A stretch of DNA of 64,000 nucleotides from Liquidambar formosana (lineage: Eukaryota > Streptophyta > Magnoliopsida > Saxifragales > Altingiaceae), in NCBI GenBank assembly GCA_039720395.1, contig CM077820.1:52347483-52411482 (forward strand). The letters run 5' to 3'. Positions within the stretch are counted from its first letter, which is position 1, and every line of letters begins with the position of its first letter. Of this stretch, positions 57,101 through 64,000 are shown one piece after another. The notes under the pieces are model-generated. The model had not been told where the DNA came from, did no database searches, and saw nothing but the letters and a program-made list of their open reading frames with translations. A program made the translations under genes and the position numbers.

Positions 57101-60100
57101 TAAATAAATAGCAAAGGATCCATTTTTTTTCCTTATTATTTGTATAATAAGAAACAAAATTCAAAACGCAGAAAGAGGCAGTACAAGGGGAGGAATAGCA
57201 CCTCCAAAAGATAAAAAGTGAAAAAATAAAAAGAAAAAGAAAAAGGAAAGGATCAAACATACAAGAATCCTCTATTCTTTCCTATGCGAAGATCCATTCA
57301 AAACTTATCCAAGCCTACTCATGAATGAAGTCATTCCAAAATTTCACTGAATATTGCAAAATCTGCTCACATTTTACTATTAAAGCACAAAATGTCACAT
57401 TCTCATGTTTCTTGTTGATCAAGAAACAATTTCAAGCATAAAATGTTCTACCACATAATCAACTACACAGAATTTGAGGGACTTAAAAACTCTGGTTTCT
57501 TCCTCTGCTTCATTAAACCCTTTTCCACTATAACGTGCCAGAGACCATCTAATATCAATGATTCCCCTGTAAGACTTGTTGACAAGAAAATGTCCACATG
57601 CGTGCAACACTAATTTGGATACACACAAACTCATCTACTTTGTTTGCTTTTGGAAGTGTAAAACAACACGTCTATAATACATTTCCACTGGAGCACTTGC
57701 AATAAATCCATTAATTTCTCACTACTTGATAATCAATATCCCATTTTACAATTGACCTGCTCATGAGGTATACAGGTCCAAAGACAAAAGAAAGGTTGTA
57801 CCCAATGCACAAGGAAAATGGTAATTGATAAGAAAAATGAGCCAATCCCAAATCTCGATATCAAGTAAACAGTCAGGAATATAAATTTTTTTTATTGCAT
57901 TTTATAAGAAAAAATGATCTAAAGATAACACGCATCCCAATGCGCTAAATACCAACCTTGATAAGTAAGAGAATTGAATTACTAAGGGGATTGTAAGAGA
58001 AATAATAATTAGGTATCCTGGCAAAAGAGAACTGTGGCCATAAGGTATGACTCCATAATGTCCTCAATCACTATAAATTAAGATAAGAAAAAAAAAAGTT
58101 AATCTCAACCACCAGCGAGGATTCCAGATTCTTGTAATTTATAATTATCTTTTTTCCTTCCAAAATAAAGTAGCACTAAGGGTCAATTTCCAAATTGTAA
58201 TCTGTTTCTTCTCTCTTCTTTTTTTTCCCCAACATTATGATTTTATAAATAAAAAATTTTATTTTTATTTTTATTTTTTGTGGGGAACTTGTATGCGTAA
58301 TGTTGGAAGACCTCATTGATTTCCCAGGGCAAATATTTCATCAACGCAAAATCTAACACAATAATTTTTTTGATAGGCCAAAAAAAACAACTGATATAAT
58401 AAATCTTAAACAATTTAGAGACAGGAGGACGGAGCGGTAAGAAACACTACAACACTGCTACGTTACAATATTTAAAATAAAAAACAATGGCCTCAAACAA
58501 TCAAAACAGAAACATTACATAAGTGAGCCACATTAGATCGAATCAAAGTAAAATTGGCATACTAAGAGAATAATCTCCTTGGGAATCCTAGCATTTTGAA
58601 AATTAAACATGAACTTTTACTGCATCAAATTCAAATTCAAATTCAAATTATGTTCTCTCTATATCAGGCAAAAAGAGGGGCTCCCACTCAAGGACATTTT
58701 AGAGGGAATGATTTAACCCCTGGAGTGGCTTCTGTTTTTTTTTTTTTGGTATTATATTATGATTCTTCGGATTTTCTGCTTTTTTTTTTTTTTGGTTGTA
58801 CTGCAACTCCTCTTAATTGATATAATATATATAGTTCTCTCTAGGCCTTCCTCATAAGCCATTTCCAAGCAAATAATTAGTAGCAAACTGCATTTTTTAG
58901 CACGTAGAAAATACCAAAACACCACAGAGTAATTGTGAATTAGAGTTGACACCAGGAATTAAATTTATAGTCAACTAATCCCGAATCATACATTCATAAT
59001 CTCGAAATTCACCGACTAGATCAAGACCACACTTACAAAAATGTACAATACAACATTCAAAACACTAAGTCAGACAGTTCAGTGTTTTTCTCTCATGTCA
59101 AAAAATTTGAATCAATAGATACAGATCGTTGAATAAAAAAGATACAGTTCAGTCTTTTTCTCAGTTAGTTGCATAATAGGATACAGTTCATTGAATCTCG
59201 AAATATTTGTTGAATGAATAAATATGAGAGAGAAAAAATTGATATGAGACAAAAAGACTGAACTGTTATCAAAAGATACATTACAAACATTTTATGCAAC
59301 TAACATGACTATAAAATATTATTAGATAGTCAAAAAAATAATAATAATTGGCTCTGCAAAAAAGGTTCCACTTGAAATTTATAGTGGGAGATGCCCACTG
59401 GCATGGAGTATTCATGTCCTTAGAGTGATACTGTGAAGAATCCAATGATTGAATTTCATATTGTTTAAACAAACACCAAATACCGTGAGCAAAAATGTTG
59501 TAAAAAATGAAAAGCATCAAAATAATTACCAATGAATCAAGAAAAAGAATATTAATTATTACCTCGAGGTGGCACTTTGACAGGCACACCTGATAAATCT
59601 TTTGGTTCATGAGATGGGCGTACTGGCTGCATCCCGAATGCCTGAGCATAAGTCTCGTCGAACTCCTCAAACACTGCCTTACGATAAGCAAAAACTGTAG
59701 CCTTATTCTTAACCCAATCGATGCTCTTCTGATCACTATCTCGAGGCGTCAATGCCAACTGCTTTATAAAATCAAGAGTCTCAGACGGCCGAAAACTATC
59801 TCTTGACTTTCTAATTTGGATAGCTGAATAAACCCCTCCAGGTTCATAATCACCAACATCAACAGCAAAGTACCCTTGAACACCTGTGGGCCGAAAGTTA
59901 TATGGGTTCCTACACCTGCAAGCCAAACCAAGAGCACGTCTTCGACTCATCTCATCAACAGCCTCTTCCACAGCCTTAATAAAATTTCTCGAATTCGTCT
60001 GCCGCGATTTCTCAGCAAAGTTAGGATCAAAAGGGACAAGCTCGGAGGGGTCAAACCATCCATAACTGCTGTCACCAAAGAAAGCCACCAATATATGACC

Positions 60101-60997
60101 CTCTCTCCTTGTGCGACGTACTGCAGATGAAGCAAAAGCTTCGGTGAATATATGGCCCGGCCACCATGGATGAGATTTCACTTTCCCCCACACCATATCA
60201 CCTAGTTCAAATCCATATAGTGATGCATTCGACGTTCCCACCCCTGCAGCCCCACCCATTCCATTTGCAACATAATCATCAAACTTAGATAGCAAAGAAT
60301 CATACTGAGAAACACCACATTTCTCCACCTCCGCTTGTCCTTCACTCCTCGATATCATGCGCTCTGTCCGATCATTCCAAGCATCAAAATGATCATGAGC
60401 ATCAAATTGATCGACACTTGCTCTTGGGGTCACATTGGGTCCATCACTTCTCGACACCATAAGCTCCATTCGATCATTCCAAGCATCAAATCGGTCATTC
60501 TGAACATCCAATCGATCAACACTTGCTACCATACACTCCTTTAGATTATTCCCACCATCAAATTGATCATTCTGACCACCAAAATCGACGACACGCGCTC
60601 TTGGAGACACGTCTTCACCCTTAACCTCAAAAACCCTAGATTCCATTTCCTTATCTATTCTACGGCTATCACTCTCCACACCAACCCTAACCTCCTCAGA
60701 TGAACAAACCCTAACTTCTTCAAATCTTCCATCCTCCGATTTAACGTTTTCAAAACCACCACCATCCAAAACCGTACCTTCAACTTCACCTCCACTCTCA
60801 ACAACCTTAGGAGAAACTCTAGTTTCTTCAGACACCATCAAATCCACACACTTCTCTGTGTCACCACCACCACCACCATCGACAACACCATTTGCGCTAT
60901 CAACGCCATCATCTACAACCCTAGGTTTTACCTCGTGTTCTTCGAATGAATCAGGCTTTCTATCTAATTCGCACTCGTTGTTCATCACAGATACCAT
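51171..60997 (-). CDS. PWWP-domain protein, PDP type, two exons
   Basis: Exon 1 is 59563-60997 (donor ctcgag|gtaata), exon 2 is 51171-53677 (acceptor gttccag|ctcc). Together they give 3942 nt and 1313 residues; the join restores PPRAPLSGPLVIAEALGGG without a frame break. Residues about 262-330 are a PWWP domain (FELGDMVWGKVKSHPWWPGH, FFGDSSYGWFDPSEL). N-terminal to it is an acidic region with three imperfect repeats (FDAWNDR). Exon 2 has a lysine-rich putative nuclear signal (ERKKKKKKE), a second basic block (GGRKRGPSDRQEE), an RRM-like fold (TMLVMKFPPR ... VVFLRKLDAEAAYRYA) and a Gly run. Arabidopsis PDP proteins join MSI4/5 and PRC2 at chromatin to repress FLC; PWWP domains bind methylated histone and DNA. 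Here the function is inferred. The 5.9-kb intron contains two MITEs. Confidence 0.9.
54015..54284. mobile_element. Stowaway-type MITE in the PWWP intron
   Basis: Ends ctccctccgttccactttgt and, inverted, tccctccttccactttgttt, with TA on both sides. The inverted repeat extends through tttgatcac. It differs in its interior from the three-member family elsewhere in the window. Confidence 0.7.
59074..59266. mobile_element. Short MITE near the 5' end of the PWWP intron
   Basis: Inverted ends acagttcagtgtttttctctc and acagttcagtctttttgtctc enclose AT-rich sequence with an internal extra copy of acagttcagtctttttctc. No clear target duplication. Confidence 0.55.
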
Positions 60998-61005
60998 CGT
61001 AACAC

Positions 61006-61065
61006 CTAAAATGAGTTCAAAACCCTAGAAATAGAACAAGAGAGCATACCTTTTCTGAGTGACAT
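61006..61065 (-). other. Possible upstream ORF in the PWWP leader
   Basis: On the minus strand an ATG at 61065 opens a 19-codon frame that ends in TAG at 61006-61008, eight bases before the main ATG. If the transcript starts upstream of 61065, most scanning ribosomes would meet it first. The codon context (ttctcatgtc) is not strong. Confidence 0.4.
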
Positions 61066-63464
61066 GAGAAGCAGTAGAGTGCGGGAATCGACAGGGGAAA
61101 TGCGAGAAACGCCGGGAAAATGAGGGAATCGACAGGAAAACTTAGATAATTTAAAACCCTAGAGAGAGAGAGAGGGGGGGTGTTTGGACGCTAAGAAATA
61201 TACTGGGATTGGTGGCTTCTGGGTTTCGAGAGTAATATCACGGGGTTCTTATTTGTGGGGGTTTTGTATGGTAGAGTAACGGTGCGAGGGGAGATTTACA
61301 CGTGCCCTTGATTTGCTGCCACGTAAGGAGGTAGTCCGTAGTCGGTTTCTCTTTCATGTTCTGGCCTGTAGTGTTCCCACTTGTGTAAAACGACAGGTGA
61401 CAAATGAAGCCCTTACATGGTCATGTTTCATTTATTTATTTATTATTTTTTATTAACTATTAAGGTTATCTTAAGTCTTACTCTTGTTAAGGTTTTGATT
61501 TAAACTATTCTTTTAACAATCCGTGTAAAATGCCATATATTCACGTAAATAGTGATCTATGCGAAAAGTTAAAACGATAACATCTGAAGAGCACACTTAA
61601 ACCTGACCGCTCAACCAATTCCACAAAGGCTACATGGACATGTTTCTTAAAAACATGGAATTTTGAAATTTTTAGCAATTTTGTTTTTCTTGAACAGAAC
61701 AAAAGATACAAAATTTAAAAACAAAAAAGAAAAACATTTTGAAATTGCTATTTTATTTTATTTTGAAAAAAAATTAAATTACAAAAAAAAACCTCTTAAA
61801 TTATAAGTCGGATTTCACTTTATTATCCATAACTTCATAAATGAATGAAGTGTTCCAAAATAGTTGAGTGGGTTATGGTCATCAGCGACGTTTAAAGAAT
61901 GGTGAAATGATTTAAATAATACTTTTATGATAGTTGTCAGATAAGGGATAAAATTAAGATTTTGAGCTTAAGATATTGTCACGTGTGACAGTCCACTGAT
62001 AATTCAACTAACGGCGGTGACGAAGGGAGTTAAAACATCCGTCCTTAATACTTTAGGTACATTTTGTTTGGTTTTGAAGTCCAAAGTATATGGTAATATA
62101 ATGGTTTAATAAAGAGGAAAAAGAAATGTTTATTAGTGCCCTTGCTCTTCTCCAAAATGGATTTATATTTTATTTTTATTTTTTTACTAACGACTTTTAG
62201 TTTCTCTATTTTATTGGCAATGGGTAAAATCACTAATTTACCATCTCTTTTGCACCCCCTTGATGTTTATCTAATTGACATTTAAGATAAATTCGATTTA
62301 AGATTAGACCAAAAGGTGATGGGAAGTCGAAAGTTTCGAGAATCACAACTCTGTCCTTTTTAAGAATTTATTGGGATATGACCAAAAATATTCGATGGTT
62401 TCCAATTTTCAACAGAAGCCTATTACATTTCTGTCTATTAGAAATAGTTTTCAGACATTTCCAACAATTTTTTTAATGGACAACACTTAGCTCCTCACAA
62501 TAGAGGAACAACTCATTTTCTTTTCCATTCATATTATGTCATGTATCATAATTAACTTTAAAAAATATGGATACATAGATACGGACACATGAATACAAAA
62601 TATATAGACACATATTCATATTCATTTGGATTACATAAACATATCTATATTGATACATGGACACATATCTATAATAATATAACATAGGATACATGTACAC
62701 AATCAATTCTCATTTGTTATATTAGACACGTGACATAATATAAGTGAAAACAAAGAAGAATTATTCCTCCACTGTGAGAAACCAAGTATTATCCTTTTAG
62801 AAATGGTTTTAGAATTGGGTTTCGAGCTTTCGTGCTAGCGAGAAAAAGAAAAAAAAGGAAAAAAAAAGAAAGAGGAAGTTGCCATAATCCTTAATTGTAG
62901 TGTCCCTTTGTGAACTGCTAAGTGATCGATAAATGCTTTTAGCCTGTCCCCAGAAAAACCCCGACAAAACCCGCCAAAAGATAAATTAAATAATTAATTA
63001 AGATTAAATAATTAAAAAAATCAAATGAACGGCTAATGAATGGCTAGAATGTAGATTGGAAGTATCTTCGCTCACAAAGATTCTCATAAAATGATTAAAA
63101 AATATATATATTTTATCAACCACCAAAAATCCTCCAGCAATCATCCTTGGCCAAAATCGGCAAACAATGATAAATCTATACTTCACTCATAATTCTTTCA
63201 CTACAAATACAAACTCTACGGAGAAAAAAAAAACATGGTAACCTGCAAAATATAGCAGACAGCTGTATGTAACTATATAGCTGACATTACAGGACATGTA
63301 TTCATGCAGAAACCACTAGGGTTTCACGCTGTCTGACATAAACTTCGTATCTTTATTTTCATCAGAGAAAAGAACTGGGTTAAGAAAGCAAGAAATATTT
63401 TGAAGGAAAAATTATCAATGGGAACCAAAATCTAGCAATCACTATAAATTTAGGCTTCAAATTT
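61066..63464. other. Spacer between the PWWP gene and the next gene
   Basis: 61066-61350 is probably PWWP leader and promoter, with a CT microsatellite near 61160-61180. The remainder is AT-rich and holds a MITE at 62478-62793. Just before 63465 lies the 3' UTR of the next gene. Confidence 0.5.
62478..62793. mobile_element. Probable MITE
   Basis: Ends ggacaacacttagctcctca and, inverted, ggataatacttggtttctca continue into matching agaggaa/ggaggaat sequence for about 45 bp. The interior is a run of degenerate gatacatggacacatat-like units. Target duplication not resolved. Confidence 0.5.
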
Positions 63465-63650
63465 TCAGGCATCATCAGATTTTTCACCAGGAGTTCCGGC
63501 AATCCAACCCCACACACCCCCTGAACTCTGCCTCTGTCTTGCATTTAAGGCGGCTTGCTCAGAAGCCGCTTTTTGTCGCTGGAGGAGCTCAAGCTCCTTT
63601 TGTAAGGTTTCCATTGTTTGTAGCTTCTGCCGTAGTTCCGCAACATCAAC
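63465..63650 (-). CDS. Last exon of a coiled-coil protein (partial)
   Basis: On the minus strand an acceptor (gaactgacag at 63651-63660) is followed by an open frame of 61 codons and a TGA. The peptide begins VDVAELRQKLQTMETLQKEL, a run with heptad-like Leu spacing typical of a coiled coil, and ends GVWGWIAGTPGEKSDDA, a hydrophobic Trp-rich stretch and an acidic end. The frame enters the exon in phase 0. The rest of the gene lies beyond 64000. I do not recognise the family. The strong exon composition and clean splice site argue that it is real. Confidence 0.65.
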   Translation of the reverse strand, partial: VDVAELRQKLQTMETLQKELELLQRQKAASEQAALNARQRQSSGGVWGWIAGTPGEKSDDA

Positions 63651-63783
63651 CTGTCAGTTCAAAGAGATATATTAGCTGAAGGTCTAGATTCCCTTTTAAT
63701 ATTAAACAAGACTAGATTAAAAGGATGGGGTCATCCTGAAATCTCAGTTATCTACAAGCTTACAAGTTGCCCCCCTCTCTCTC

Positions 63784-63787
63784 TTTT

Positions 63788-63828
<41 letters not shown>
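63784..63828. repeat. T14-G31 homopolymer junction
   Basis: Fourteen T followed by 31 G and then cgccgggggtggg, in the intron upstream of the last exon. Poly(G) this long is rare in plant DNA; possible sequencing or assembly artefact. Confidence 0.8.
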
Positions 63829-63834
<6 letters not shown>

Positions 63835-64000
63835 GGGTGGGTTGCTAGGTGGTACTAAACAATTGTCATCAATAGTTTGCACCTCTCTCAATTTTTTTTA
63901 ACTGAACAACCATATCTCCAGAATTTAATTTCACTCAACTAAAAATCATCATAATAGGGTTCTAATTTAGTTATGGTCAAATTGGCTACATGAATTTACT

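Noticed and set aside
61006..61049. Possible 5' UTR intron of the PWWP gene (gtatgc ... tttag)
   Set aside because: Only 44 bp long, below the usual minimum for plant introns; an upstream ORF is a simpler reading.

Overview
This is a plant nuclear genome window, almost certainly from a eudicot. It is AT-rich, has GT-AG introns, carries plant-only families (SRC2-like C2 proteins, an ankyrin-PGG membrane protein, a PDP-type PWWP protein), and more than half of it is intergenic DNA packed with MITEs, Helitrons, LINE scraps and a Ty1-copia element. I cannot name the species.

Layout. (1) 1-36000 is a tandem array of six SRC2-like C2-domain genes, called A to F here: A 2214-2648 (-), B 4603-5118 (-), C 6744-7568 (+), D 15741-16589 (-), E 31113-31688 (-), F 33827-34609 (-). 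By sequence they form three pairs, A/B, C/D and E/F. C and D are full-length, with a Pro/Gly/Tyr-rich tail. The others have lost or replaced that tail and also lost acidic residues in the C2 calcium loops. A seventh copy survives only as an upstream region at about 9676-9800; its coding part is gone and a LINE poly(A) tail abuts the break. (2) A seven-exon ankyrin-PGG (ACD6/ITN1-like) gene lies between D and E, 23319-28470 (-); all seven exons join in frame into 687 codons. (3) 36-42 kb holds transposon remnants: a Pack-MULE-like element with a piece of an ankyrin/CCCH zinc-finger gene, a tRNA-type SINE, a foldback MITE and a LINE remnant. (4) 42255-49150 is a young Ty1-copia element (349-bp LTRs, 6 differences, 5-bp target duplication) that is internally rearranged and has three in-frame stops. 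(5) 51171-60997 (-) is a two-exon PWWP gene with a 5.9-kb intron. (6) 63465-63650 (-) is the last exon of a further gene that continues beyond the window.

Several transposons have boundaries precise to the base: two MULE-type MITEs with perfect 9-bp target duplications, a Helitron inserted inside a Stowaway MITE, a larger Helitron carrying a higher-order minisatellite, and a solo LTR inside a LINE tail. I found no evidence of a new defence or enzymatic system. The most interesting signals are the graded decay of the C2 cluster, the promoter-only relic, the nested Helitron and the host-gene fragment inside the MULE. All positions and splice junctions were read by eye; no alignment or database search was run.
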